Positions 46,265-57,099 of a DNA stretch of 64,000 bases are shown in pieces. The notes under the pieces were generated by a model. The model was not told the origin of the DNA and made no database searches. It worked only from the letters and a program-made list of their open reading frames with translations. The position numbers and the translations under genes were made by a program. Position 1 is the first letter of the stretch; every line of letters starts with the position of its first letter. Source of the DNA: Lepidodermella squamata (Eukaryota; Gastrotricha); assembly GCA_047495785.1 (NCBI GenBank), contig JBLDXI010000034.1, positions 868,001 through 932,000 on the forward strand, read 5' to 3'.

Positions 46265-47339
46265 AGAATGGAAGATGTTTAGTGAATAAAAGCTAATGAT
46301 CTAACTGGGTTCTTTTTTAATTCAATTTAAGTTCAATTTGAATGAGTAAGATCGATGCAACTGAGATTTTGCTTTGCAGTATCGAAACAGTCGCGACACC
46401 TCATCTCTGGGACTCCAACCAGAGGGAGGCTGAAAAAACCACAGGGGGGACCCTTCGACTGGGGACTGGGGGCTAGAAAACACCTCAGCTCACGGATCCT
46501 ACTTCGCACACTGCTCCATAGTCAGAGCTGGGTTGTTTTCCAGCACCTCAACTGACACAAAGCAGAATAGTATGACAACGTTTTTATTTGTTAGCAGCAT
46601 CTCTAGAATCAGCAGAATTCCTTTACGACCGCGTGTGATCTAGTAATATCGTCTCCATCACATTCATTTTCCTCACTTTTTGAGCTCTAAATCTGCTCAA
46701 AGCTGTAGACTTTAAGGCTGTGCCCACTCGATAAAACTCCTCGTGACCTGTTTTAGCCACCTCATTGGCGAAGTCTGCTCGCATGCACGCATGTCTTGTG
46801 GCTCCGCTTCTTATGGCGACTAAACAATAGAAAATTCGGATGCCCGACCGCGCGCGCGCGTCTGAAGAGGCAATGATAAAGCAATCCGACGGTCTCCTCA
46901 TCTTCTGTTGGGGACGCAGTTTTGCCGATTTACTCCCGGAGCGGCTTCGTAGGCAAAAATTGAGCGGAGCATCGGTTTGATTATCCTATAGCAGCAGCGA
47001 CAACCTGTAGAAGAATATCATATACGAAAGCATGTATCGAATGATATTAAGAGGATCATACCAATATGACAGCGATGATGACAGCTAGCTTTGCCGTGAT
47101 CATGGAGAATGGAGTGACCGCATGTTGTTCGCAACAAAGAATTATCATTTTTTAAACAAGATGCAAAAGAGAAAAATGATGAGCCTAGGGTGAGCTCGCC
47201 TATCGATTTGCTTTTCTCTAGACGTCTGCCTGCTGAGTTCACAACGATTAAAGTTGGCAAGGTGATCTACAAGATCGTAGCGAAATGTTTTTTATTTGTA
47301 TGATCGTCGCCGCCAACCGCCGACTTAGATCATTGTATG
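46265..47339. other. Intergenic, start of the small-peptide cluster
   Basis: No gene recognised. A stretch with GTGGCTCCGCTTCTTATGGCGAC (about 46798) recurs near 49280. CTAGACGTCTGCCTGCTGAG at 47218-47238 is the inverse of the peptide-promoter core at 47340. Confidence 0.4.
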
Positions 47340-47406
47340 CTCAGCGGGCAGACGTCTAGAAAACAGCTCATCGAGAGGCGAGTTCACCCCAAGTTCATTA
47401 TTCAGT
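47340..47406 (+). promoter_or_regulatory. Conserved upstream module, peptide gene 1
   Basis: Starts GCTCAGCGGGCAGACGTCTAG and continues ACAGCTCATCGAG...AGTTCACCCC...GTTCATTATTC. The same module precedes genes 2, 3 and 4 at 110-128 bp from ATG; it contains the palindrome AGACGTCT. A hairpin-forming AAGTTGGC / GCCAAC pair lies just upstream. Confidence 0.7.
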
Positions 47407-47449
47407 TTTTCGTCTCTTTTGAAAAGTGATAATTCTTGAAGTAAAAACT

Positions 47450-47872
47450 ATGGCCAAGCTAGCTGTCATTATTGCTGTCCTGTTGGTATGCTTTTCCGCA
47501 GTAGTGTTATTATACTTTATCGTTTGTGCTATTCTTTTACAGTTTGTTGCTTCTGCTGTAGATTTTGCAGATTGCAGGCGTAAAAAAGATGATGGACAAG
47601 TCGTCTTCAGACTTTTGTAACAGACTTTTTTTTTCGTATGTGATATTATTGTACAGTTTGTTTCTTCTGCTGTAGTAACGAGAGCTGATATCGTTAAGAA
47701 GATAGAACAACAGACAGCTAAGAAGCAACAGTGGGAGAAATGCGCTAGGGACTACCGACATGACCAAGCGGGGAGACAAAAATGCGTTAATAACATTCCG
47801 CGAGAAGAAGCGGAGCCTCAGGAAGCCATGCGAGCAGCCTTCGCCTATGGGATGGCCGGAATTGCAAACTGA
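47450..47872 (+). CDS. Small secreted peptide 1 (C-x13-C family)
   Basis: Exons 47450-47485, 47543-47579 and 47676-47872 (introns 57 and 96 bp; phases 0 and 1) encode 89 aa. The signal peptide MAKLAVIIAVLL is cut by intron 1 and finishes F-V-A-S-A-V-D-F-A-D-C. The mature part is charged and helical-looking with C-x13-C (E-K-C-A-R-D...Q-K-C) and ends A-Y-G-M-A-G-I-A-N. An alternative acceptor CAG at 47656 would give a variant leader, because a stretch around the first acceptor is duplicated there. Polyadenylation AATAAA near 48009. Function unknown; secretion and family structure are the supported facts. Confidence 0.8.
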
Positions 47873-48124
47873 GAGTTGTACGGCAAGCTGGCTGCATGGA
47901 AAGTTGGCAGCAAGTGAGAATGAGCTGAAGATGAATACAGTTAGTTGACACCTGTCGCTGCCGCATTGAAGTGTTGTTGAATGTAGACATAAGTATCACT
48001 GCTAACTAATAAAAACTTTGTGCGTTAAATTTCTTGAAAAAGTGTTCATATTTTAATCGCGACTTCAAGGCATACACAATTTGGCAATGAAACTTCAATG
48101 TCCCATTGCGAAGTCCCGACATAA

Positions 48125-48314
48125 CGTTAGCGCCGTTGAATAACTCGGATTTTAGCGCCGTTGAATAACTCGGATTTAGGCTTATTTGCGTCAGTTTCAA
48201 GGTGACGGGTGCCAAGTAACAAGCGGTGAACGAAGACGCAAACACAAGCAGCTTTTTACTTGTCATCAGCCACCTAACAACAGCCTAAATCCGAGTTATT
48301 CAACGGCGCTAACG
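48125..48314. mobile_element. 190-bp MITE-like element
   Basis: Begins CGTTAGCGCCGTTGAATAAC and ends GTTATTCAACGGCGCTAACG, exact inverse termini. The left end holds a second copy of AGCGCCGTTGAATAACTCGGATTT. Interior GTTTCAAGGTGACGGGTG recurs in the copy near 52.9-53.1 kb. No coding capacity. Confidence 0.8.
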
Positions 48315-48765
48315 ATACCATCAATCCCAATTAAGAGGTATTTTGAAAAATATTCACCGATGCGTGACGCGTTTCATCAGCGCCATCTGGCTAGCAACTC
48401 ACTAAAACTTAATCCCTGCCTCGTTTACAGCCCCCGCTCGCTGTCTCCCCCGATAATTGCACGACCCTGGACCCGGCCCCCATGCAGATATCGGAGGAGC
48501 ACTCTATGGTGCGCATGTTTTCTGCGAAGACATTTTGAAGCCAGTTTTGATGCGGCAGGGATGAATTTTCGCTAGCGAGCAATTGAAAATGTAAAATTGA
48601 TAGAAAATGACGAATGACAATTCGCTCTTCCCCACTGTTTTTTTATTAACAAGCCTCATCGGTCTCATCTACAGCTTTCTCATCTCTGTCTCATCTACAG
48701 CAGTCACAACTGACATCATAAACCTCGCACCACACTTAATGATGTCAAAGCCACAAGAATTGACT

Positions 48766-49124
48766 TCAGAGCTTAATGTAGAATTTTTGGTTCGACGGGC
48801 TTTGAACGACATCAGTCGAGCAGCCGCTGAGAGGTGTACAGTAGTTGCGGTGGGGTCCCGACATCTGGATTGCCTTGCAAGACTTGTCGCGGGAGCAAAT
48901 AAAAGCGCACTCTTTGGTAGTCTTATGCATAACGGCCAGCTTTCCCTGAGGAAGGAGGATTTTACCGCCGAGGTCGCATCTCAATTTCGTGAGCTTATAT
49001 CCCATAGGAGCTACAGATTCGAATAAAATATAATATCAAACATGTGGATTACTCGTTTCAACTCACCTTTGCCTGCAATCGCAAGTCCGATGAATAAAAC
49101 TATGACAAAAAAAGCCTTCATCAT
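48766..49124 (-). CDS. Small secreted PAN/Apple-like Cys protein
   Basis: Minus-strand exons 49124-49067 and 49010-48766 (donor GTGAGT, acceptor CTGTAG, phase 1) encode 100 aa. Exon 1 is a signal peptide (MMKAFFVIVLFIGLAIAGK). The mature chain has cysteines in the pattern R-C-D...E-C-A-F-I-C-S-R-D-K-S-C-K-A-I-Q...Y-C...G-C, where the C-x3-C-x4-5-C-K-A run resembles PAN/Apple modules that bind proteins or glycans. It is short for a full PAN domain, so the assignment is tentative. A plus-strand open frame over the same bases (48607-49026) is a shadow. It lies between peptide genes 1 and 2, on the other strand. Confidence 0.7.
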
Positions 49125-49430
49125 CTCGAAAACGTGATGCTTTGCAAAAAGTTGATAGTTGAATCGTAAAATAAAATGAACAACTGGCTGCAGTGTGAGG
49201 CGGTAGGGTGTGGGGCTCGGCGATCTGTCGCGTCGTCGCAGCTGAAAACACCGTAGATAGACTGTGTGCACGCATGGCTTTTGTGGCTCCGCTTCTTGTC
49301 GCCCAGTGGTTGATTTGCACTTTTTTTATGCATTCAAACGCATAATGATTAAAGTTGGCAAGGTGATCTACAAGATGTTAGCGAAATTTGTATGATCGTC
49401 GCCGCCAACCGCCAACTTTGATCATTGTAT

Positions 49431-49498
49431 GCTCAGCAGGCAGACGTCTAGAAAACAGCTCATCGAGAGGCGAGTTCACCCCAAGTTCATTATTCAGT
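49431..49498 (+). promoter_or_regulatory. Conserved upstream module, peptide gene 2
   Basis: GCTCAGCAGGCAGACGTCTAG onward, nearly identical to the module of gene 1. It is preceded by the hairpin pair AATGATTAAAGTTGGC / GCCAACTTTGATCATT. Confidence 0.7.
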
Positions 49499-49541
49499 TT
49501 TTTGTCTTTTTTGAAAAGTGATAATTCTTGAAGGGATAACT

Positions 49542-49962
49542 ATGGCCAAGCTAGCTGTCATTTTTGCTGTCCTGTTGGTATGCTTTTTTGCAGTGTTATT
49601 AAACTTTTTCGTATGTGATATTCTTTTACAGTTTGTTGCTTCTGCTGTAGATTTTGCAGATTGCAAGAGTAAGAGTGGAAAAAATGAACGGGTCATCTTG
49701 AGATGTAATAGACTTTTTCTTTCTTCGTATGTGATCTTTTTTACATGTTGTTTCCTCTGCTATAGATGATAGAGCTGAAATCGTCAGGAGGGGACAACTT
49801 GCGTTAGATAAGAAACGACGAGGCGAAAAATGCGCTAGGGACTTCCAACATGACACCGACGCGAGACTTAAATGCTATGCACAGATTGGGCGAGAGGAAG
49901 CGGAGCCTCAGGAAGCCATGCGAGCAGCCTTCGCCTATGGGATGGCCGGAATTGCAAATTGA
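49542..49962 (+). CDS. Small secreted peptide 2 (C-x13-C family)
   Basis: Exons 49542-49577, 49632-49668 and 49766-49962 encode 89 aa with the same intron phases as gene 1. Leader MAKLAVIFAVLL + F-V-A-S-A-V-D-F-A-D-C; mature core E-K-C-A-R-D...L-K-C (13 residues between) and the same A-F-A-Y-G-M-A-G-I-A-N end. Intron 2 (97 bp) uses donor GTAAGA and acceptor CTATAG. The last ~60 coding bases are almost identical to gene 1, showing recent duplication or conversion. AATAAA near 50117. Confidence 0.8.
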
Positions 49963-50661
49963 GAGTTGTACGGCAAGTATCAGCGAGCTGGCTGCATGGA
50001 AAGTTAGCAGCAAGTGAGAATGAGCTGAAGAAGAATACAGCTAGTTGGCACCTCTCGCTGTCGTATTGAAACTGTTTTGATTGTACAGTATAGAGATAAA
50101 TATCGCTGCTAACTAATAAAACAAGATTGCTAGAGGCTAGTTTTTGATTATATGCTACGGCGTTGATTGTTACGTGGCTACCCGGGGTATTATACAATAT
50201 CCGGATGCAAGGGATCTAGCCTTTTGAAATTGGGGGTGGGTAATCGCAAAATGGGGTAAAAATGGACCTCAAAAGCTCAAAAATAGCCAAAAAGCTAAAT
50301 TTTTGGGGGTGGGTAGCCGAATTTTGGGGGTGGGTTGGGGTGGGTTGAGGGTGGCTAGATAAACCCTTGTCCGGATGGATATCATAGGTGGATAGCACGA
50401 TGGATAGTGGCCTGTGAACCGGAACATTAATATTTCGAAGAAACGAATTTAGAGAAGACTCCTTTTCAAGTTGTTGGCGGTTTACCGCGAGGCAAGCACC
50501 AACACGGGTCGATGACCGCTTTCCAATAATGCATAGCATACGTGCGACTTCCCGCGTCATACTCATTTTGTTCAGTGTTTAGATCACAGCTAACGTTTTG
50601 ACACCCTATATCTGAAATGATCACTGCCTGCTAACGCGAGCATCCAACATCGATTTTTGTG

Positions 50662-50730
50662 TGTTCAGCGGGCAGACGTCTAGCCAACAGCTCATCGAGC
50701 GACCGGCTCACCGCAAAGTTCATATCTTTG
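50662..50730 (+). promoter_or_regulatory. Orphan copy of the peptide upstream module
   Basis: GTTCAGCGGGCAGACGTCTAG and ACAGCTCATCGAG are present but no peptide exon follows. A fifth family unit has been lost, or the module now serves another transcript. Confidence 0.6.
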
Positions 50731-50967
50731 AATAGGTCAGTGTTTCTCAAACTGGAAGTCACGAGCTGCGTCACAGCCACATACTTGCTGTTATAATCGC
50801 TTTCCCTGGGCTAACATCCGGAGCATTCGGATGGTGCTATGAACCCCACTGCTATAGCGAAATCGCGAGGCCCAAGCAGCCATCCAGTAGGACCAAACGA
50901 CTACCCTTGGCTGATTTGTTTTAATTCAACATTAACTCTACTCTATGACAACCGGATGTTTCAATAG

Positions 50968-51363
50968 GTTTTCCTCGAGGATAACAACAGCCGCGATACT
51001 TCTGCCTCTAACTGCGGAACTTCTCTCATCTCGAGGCAATGGCTGATAACAGCTGCTCATTGCGTTTGGAATGCTGGTGAGACTCCGATTTTGCAGGGCT
51101 TTTCAATTTGCTTTCCGCTTTGAGTGATCCGTTTTATACATACGGATCAAAACGATGCTCGGTCTCCATAATATCAGTCTTCGTTCAGAGGACGAATTTC
51201 TTGTGTCGCTGCCTCCGTTGGTACATCCGCTTTACAGCGGCAGTCAGAATTCGTACGACTTTGATTTCGCTCTGCTGCGACTGACGAGCTCAGTTCCCAG
51301 ATTCTCGCAGCAGATGAGGCCGATTTATTGGACAGATGCGGATGGCCGTGCGAAAAACCCGTA
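50968..51363 (+). pseudogene. Trypsin-like serine protease fragment
   Basis: After acceptor TCAATAG the frame reads C-G-T-S-L-I-S-R-Q-W-L-I-T-A-A-H-C, the catalytic His motif, to donor GTGAGA at 51077. From about 51146 a second piece reads M-L-G-L-H-N-I...Y-D-F-D-F-A-L-L-R-L, the catalytic Asp region, ending at TAG 51363. No clean acceptor links them in frame and the Gly-Asp-Ser-Gly serine region is absent downstream. Signal and activation peptides are also missing. A dead fragment of an S1 protease between peptide genes. Confidence 0.75.
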
Positions 51364-51610
51364 GAACATACTGCATTTCGAGAAAAATCAGATTAATGTG
51401 CCTGGCCAACAAGAAAATTGAAGGTTTTCCATCAGACGTCGAGGCACGTAATGATTGAAGTTGGCAGCGAATATCATAAAAATGGTGACAGAAATTTAGT
51501 TAGCATCATCTACAGATCGCAGCTAACAAGAAACCTTTTAGAAACCCTATAGCTCAAATGCTCATTGCCTACTTGCGCTACTACCACCCCTGCCATCGTC
51601 GATCATGTTT

Positions 51611-51680
51611 GCTCAGCGGGCAGACGTCTAGCCAACAGTTCATCGAGCGCCTAGTTCACCCCTAGCTCATTATTCGTTTT
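51611..51680 (+). promoter_or_regulatory. Conserved upstream module, peptide gene 3
   Basis: GCTCAGCGGGCAGACGTCTAG, AACAGTTCATCGAG, AGTTCACCCCTAGCTCATTA; 128 bp to ATG. Confidence 0.7.
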
Positions 51681-51738
51681 TCATTTCTTTGAACAAGTGA
51701 TAATTTTTCTTTCTTAATTAATTTGAACTGTGAACATC

Positions 51739-52029
51739 ATGGCAAAGCTGGCTGTCATTATCGCCGTCTTATTGGTATGATTTTCGTTGAAACAATCCCC
51801 ACACGTTTCCCCTTCTTTGATAATTTTGTAGATTGTTGCTGCTGCTATTGATTGGACAGACGCTGTCGATCAAACTCAAAAGAGATTTTGTATGCAAGCG
51901 AAGAGTTTGAGCCAGCAGAAGCGCGATGAATGCATCAAAAAAGCTGAAGCTGCACAGCCAGTGATTTCTAACAAAGACATCCTGCGTGCATCCCGTGGCC
52001 ATAGTAGGCCTAGTCAAACATATTGGTAG
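51739..52029 (+). CDS. Small secreted peptide 3 (C-x13-C family)
   Basis: Two exons, 51739-51774 and 51832-52029 (57-bp intron, phase 0), encode 77 aa. Leader MAKLAVIIAVLL + I-V-A-A-A-I-D-W-T-D-A; mature core F-C-M-Q...D-E-C (13 between) followed by I-K-K-A-E-A and a C-terminal ...T-Y-W. The second intron of genes 1 and 2 is absent. Its 3' UTR is interrupted by a 260-bp retroposon insert, beyond which the family's GCTAACTAATAAA end resumes at 52435. Function unknown. Confidence 0.82.
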
Positions 52030-52173
52030 CTGGTAGCTATACGGCGAGATTCAGCGAGCGGGCTGCATTGAATTCTTGAAAATTGGCAGCAAATGATGAG
52101 AAGAAGATGAGCGATGAGCTGTAAGCAGATAACGCTTCGAAGCTGTTGATGAATGAGATGAATCTCGCTGCTA

Positions 52174-52433
52174 TTTATTTATTTATTTATTTAGAAGCTA
52201 TTACACCCAAAGAGGGAAGCTTGACAAAGTATAAGGAAAACAACATATAATTGCAGGACAGGGTCACATTTAGGACAGGAAAAGTGTTGTAGAAGAAACA
52301 AAGTTATAGAATTAGCTAACATCCGCTCTGCTTCCAGATTTGTGAAGAGGAGTAACGATTGAAACCTTCCAATCATCAACAAACTTTCCTTCCTTAATTC
52401 CCATGTTGAACAGTATTGCCAAATATGGGGCGT
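52174..52433 (-). mobile_element. Non-LTR retroposon insert (internally deleted)
   Basis: Flanked by TGCTA duplicates (52169-52173, 52434-52438) within the 3' UTR of peptide gene 3. On the minus strand it starts with coding sequence of the reverse-transcriptase N-terminal region (D-D-W-K-V-S-I-V-T-P-L-H-K-S-G), then jumps to non-coding 3' sequence and ends in a (TAAA)n tail at 52174-52194. The 260 bp thus join the RT start to the 3' end, lacking the rest of RT. Confidence 0.8.
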
Positions 52434-52911
52434 TGCTAACTAATAAAAAGATGTCAGAGGCTTATAGGTTAATTTTTTTTGCCAGGAAACTACCTTGGTT
52501 TCCGGTCGAAGTAGGAAAAAAGCCGATTTCATTGGCTCCATTGGCAACAGTAGCGCCGCGGGAAATCTTTGAGACTGATAAGAACGCATTACTCCTTATC
52601 TAAAGGATTCTAGGAACGGCCGGAAAGGAGCCGGCTGTTATACATGCCGCGAAGAGGGTTCAGTAGGAGGCTCAACGCCATTTTCCAGGATTTGAATTCC
52701 AACGCTTTCCACGACATACTCACGCAACGACAAGGGGCATTCCAGGGGTCCAGAATTTTATGACCATTATGAAAGGGTCATGATATGAATTTTAAAAATA
52801 AATTTCCATCTTGGTTTTGATGAACAGAGGTTACGATTCCCCATTCCCACTTGTACATCGCGCACTGTTTGCTGTTTGATCCGTGCAAGATCATCTGAGC
52901 CCAATTTTTTA

Positions 52912-53095
52912 CTAATATTGATTTTGCCGGTGAATAATTCGGATTAAGGCTTGCTAGCCTCCGTTTCAAGGTGACGGGTGACATTCACCCAAAAGCGGCA
53001 TTTCATGACGTGAATGAAAGGCAAAGACAAATGACATATTACTCCTTAAAACTGATGCGAATAAGCTTAAACCACAGTTATCAACGGCGCTAACG
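52912..53095. mobile_element. Second, diverged copy of the 48.1-kb MITE-like element
   Basis: GCCGGTGAATAATTCGGATT...GTTTCAAGGTGACGGGTG...GTTATCAACGGCGCTAACG matches the 48125-48314 element in order, with more substitutions. Confidence 0.7.
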
Positions 53096-53319
53096 ATATC
53101 TAGCTAGCGTTAAGTAATAATTGTCGTTTATTCAGAGAGATGACAAATCATGAATCATGAACTAATGGTGGGATGAGCTTTTCGCCAGACGTCTAGGCAA
53201 ACAATGATCGAAGTTGGCTGTTAGCGGCGAACATCGTAAAAACGGTGGAAAAAACATTTTATTATGATCGCAGCTAACGTTCATTGCACAATCATCCCTG
53301 CCATCGTCGATCGTTGTGT

Positions 53320-53385
53320 GTTCAGCGAGCATGCGTCTAGCCAACAGCTCATCGAGTCCCAATTCACCCCTAGCTCATTACTCGT
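53320..53385 (+). promoter_or_regulatory. Conserved upstream module, peptide gene 4
   Basis: GTTCAGCGAGCATGCGTCTAG, CAACAGCTCATCGAG, ATTCACCCCTAGCTCATTA; 126 bp to ATG. Most diverged of the set, with AGACGTCT changed to ATGCGTCT. Confidence 0.65.
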
Positions 53386-53445
53386 TTTTCATTTCTTTGA
53401 AAAAGTGATAATTTTCTCTCTTAATTAATTTGAATTTTGAACATC

Positions 53446-53729
53446 ATGGCAAAGCTGGCTGTCATTATCGCCGTCTTATTGGTATGATTTTCGTTGAAAC
53501 AATCCCCACACGTTTCCTATCTTTGATAATTTTGTAGATTGTTGCTGCTGCTATTTCTTGGGCAGATGCTACCAGTCAAGATCTGAAGAAATGTCAAGGC
53601 ACAAAGGGTTTGACCTCGCAGCAGCGCGAGGAATGCTTCAAAAAGGCTAACGCTGCAGCGCTAAAAAAAGCTGAACTAGACAAGTCTGCAGACATTTACA
53701 CTATTATGCCCGGAATGGGAAAATGGTAG
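53446..53729 (+). CDS. Small secreted peptide 4 (C-x13-C family)
   Basis: Exons 53446-53481 and 53538-53729 encode 75 aa. Exon 1 is identical to that of gene 3 and the 56-bp intron differs by little. Leader continues I-V-A-A-A-I-S-W-A-D-A; mature core K-C-Q-G...E-E-C with 13 residues between, then F-K-K-A-N-A and a C-terminal G-K-W, echoing the terminal Trp of gene 3. AATAAA near 53862. Function unknown. Confidence 0.82.
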
Positions 53730-55249
53730 TTTCATGGCGAGTTTCAGCGAGCGGGCTGCATTGAATCCTTGAAATGTGGCAGCAAGGGATGAGAAGAAGA
53801 TGGGCCGTTATTTGCTGGCTCATTTTCTAAAAGATTGTAGAGATAAAGCTCGCTGCTATCACTAATAAAAGAAAGATTTCGGAGGCCTTTTGTTCTCAGT
53901 TGTCAGTTTTGTTGCTTGGAATGAAACATGTGTTGACTCCGGTCGGAAGTAAGTCAGGAAAAATTGTTCAGGGAACGCAAATGGGCAGCTGTAGCGCCCA
54001 AGCGAACCTTTGAGCACAATAATGAAGCAATAATGAAAAATGAAACAAATAATGCAAAAGTAATGACAATAACACTAAGGGCCGGAACCGAGCCTGATAT
54101 TGTACATGCCACGAAAAGGTCCTAGCAACATTTTCCAGTATTTTAATTCCGAATTCTGAACAGCAACTTTGTGATTATGGTGGTTCACGGAGGAAAAGAT
54201 ATAGCTTAACGCTTAACTTAAAGATGGCAAGCGTTGAACTGATGCGACCAGAAACAAGCCTTGTTTGGAGCAATCTACAACAGGAAGGCAGCTCGCTTAC
54301 TAAAGCGGGTCAAGGGTGAGATCCAGTGCCGAATCATGACTCCAGGTCAGGCCGTTAAGCAAAATTATTGACCGTTCGAGTCTTCTCACTCTGAGGTTTT
54401 TTCATCTGAAGTTGCAAAATTGTCATCACGCCCTAAGGCAACTGCATTATTTGCCTGATAGGTGATCCGGCCCCAAGAGAGGTGACACCCTTCCCCCTCG
54501 CCCCCACTTGTAGAATATGTGACTAATGCAACCCAACCCGGGAGGCATGAGCATCGACTGCATTGCGTGGCCTGACGGGGAACTCGCCGTTATTGGGAAC
54601 TGAAGAAGCCCAGTTCGTTGCAGACTCACTGTCAAGCCGTCGTAAGTTAAGAGCAGCATCAGCAAAGGAGTCGGTGATCGGTGAACGGCGAGCGGGTTTC
54701 ACAAGCTGATCGAGAAATTTAGCAATCCGCGGTTATCGTCATTGGACGAAACAAGGCGTCAATAAGGTCGAATCCAGTAAAAAACCATGCTAGGACATTA
54801 ATTTGGTTCGTTTCGGCAGCTTTGCGCTGAGCATGAATGGTTAAGTCGGTTGAAATCACTACCCCTTGAAGTTCCCCTCCTAGCCATCTTGGAGGGGAAT
54901 TTTTTTCGCCCCTCCCCAATCTTCAATATTCTCTCGAGAATGGCAGCAACCGGGATCGATGTCCCAATAACTCTATCTACGTCGTGTGACTTGATTAACT
55001 GGCTATCTGGGCTAACCGCGGCAGCGCACACTTTTATTATCCTCATTTCATTATTCTCAAGTAATAACTTGATGTGAGCTAAAATCGGGGGAACAGGCTT
55101 TTGAAAAAAATTAGTTTTCAAAATAAACATGAGCAAAAATTACGGGCGCCTGATCGGCGGGAAATCGGATGTCAAATATCAGTGTTTGGTCAATTGCGGC
55201 GTCAAACTTTATTTTTTTGACAAATAACCACTCCCATGAAAGCCTGAAT
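53730..55249. other. Intergenic, nothing recognised
   Basis: Several medium open frames exist on both strands but show neither family motifs nor coherent splice sites. Confidence 0.4.
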
Positions 55250-56960
55250 TACACAGGCTATCGAATGATATGCGATACTTGAGTGAAACTTGTTTTTATG
55301 CAAGCGCGGCCGCGTTCAAATTTTGACCTTGGAAAAGGGTGTGCTGTCAAATGGGTGCGCCTTGTCAACATGAGGCATTTACCGTTCGATAGAGCTCCTC
55401 GAATTACCCATTTCTCATGAAAATTCGCCACTGAACTCGCATTTGAATATGATCCAGAACTGCAGAAGCGATATTTCGAAATTGATAGGGCTTGTTTTTT
55501 ATCTCAAATTTTAACGCGAGGCTTACAGGCAAAAAGGGCATATCGGCTTGCGGTTTTCACCCGTGGATAGTCCGTGAAATGTTGTACTAGAAATGGCTAT
55601 TAGATTACGCCCGGTCGCTTCTGTATTGTCGCGAAAAAATTCACAAAAACGTCGAAATCTCGAAATTTCGAAAGTTTTAAGCTGGATCAAAACAAGTTCT
55701 ACCGCGCCTCCTATAGGCAAAAAACTATGAGGGCTACGACGAAGCGCGTAGTATCGTTTGATTCCTCGCATTTTTCTGCAGCGGATGGTTCTAATTAATT
55801 TTGCGCACAAGTATTGCATACAGGCTAAAAACGCAAGTGAGAAAGCCCAACTGTAAGTGTGCACACAAAAAATATGGCCATAACAAGTTTTACCGCGCGG
55901 TGAAAAACGCCATAACTACGGCGGCTACAACGACCAGCCTGGTCTCAAAATTTTTACCTGACTATGCTTTACGCGTTAAAATCATTAATATATCAGCACA
56001 AATCCGCTGAATGGGAAAATTTGAGTAGAAAGTTGGTCATCAAAGTTTAAAAGGTTTGACATTGACATGGGCGTTGCGTCAAATGGGTGTGTCCTGTGAA
56101 CGTGAGGCATGTATCATCAAGTATTGGCGCCTCCGAAAACCTAGATCTCATTAAAACTCGCCACTGAAGTCGCAGTAAAATAAGTCACGAAATTGTAAGA
56201 GCGAAATTTCGAAATTTACCAGGTTTGTTTTTTATCTCACATTTTTACCGCGTGGCTTATTGGCAAAAAACGGTGAGCGGTATCGCTTTGAAATTTTTAC
56301 CGTTAGATAGCCCGTGAAATTCCGCACTAGAGAGGGTTATCAAATAACGGCAGGATGTTTCGAGATCGTCGCGAGAAAATTTATAAAAACATCGAAAATT
56401 CGAAATTTTAAAATTTTAAGGTGGATCGGCCGCGCCTCATATAGACAAAGAACTATGAGGGCTACGACGATGGGCCTAGTCTCGTTCGATTCGTCTTGAA
56501 GTTCTACGTCGACCTATGCAATGTGTGTGTGCGCACAAAACTGCTAAGCGTGTCGAAAATTTGACAGAAATCGACTCTGAGTGAGTGTGTGAGCGCCGCC
56601 GCGCACTAAAAATGGGTTGAAAAATGCGATTTACCGCGCCTCGTCTGGCTCAACAACCATGAGGCCTGTGATAACGAGTTTGGTCTCTAAAAATTCAGCG
56701 CAAAATTTGCTACATTCTAGGTGCATTCAAATATGAGCGCTACCAGGTTGGGCTGTCAAAATAATTGACCAAAGTCGAAAAAATTAAAAATTTCATTTTC
56801 ACTAAAAATCAATCGCGCGGCAAACGCTATATTCTAAGGATATCTTGCGAATCTTGCGGCGGTTTTGGTACCAAAAAATCGGCCGTCCTTTCTAGTATCT
56901 TAAAATCCGACTTTGTCACGGCAAATTATGCACCTATAAGGGTGTCACCCGCGCCTTGAA
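55250..56960 (+). repeat. Diverged tandem repeat, period about 735 bp
   Basis: Phrases recur 727-740 bp apart: GTCAAATGGGTG near 55347 and 56087; CTATGAGGGCTACGACGA near 55726 and 56453; a GATAG-CCGTGAAAT block at 55566 and 56317. A third partial unit continues to about 56960. No coding signal. An older satellite or dispersed tandem pair next to the younger array. Confidence 0.65.
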
Positions 56961-57099
56961 AATTTCACACACAGTGAGTGAGGGCCACTTTTTCAAGTGC
57001 GCGCAACTTGTAAATTCGATAGAAAATCAACCGTTTATCGCCTATCAACAAAATTTAGACTGTTCGATGCAGAATTTCTCGTAGAATGTCACTGATGCA

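Noticed and set aside
48607-49026. 139-codon plus-strand frame with a hydrophobic start
   Set aside because: It overlaps a minus-strand gene with signal peptide, intron and Cys pattern; no family match on the plus strand.
52403-52603. Plus-strand frame with ATG 52403
   Set aside because: Antisense of the retroposon RT fragment running into peptide-gene 3' sequence.
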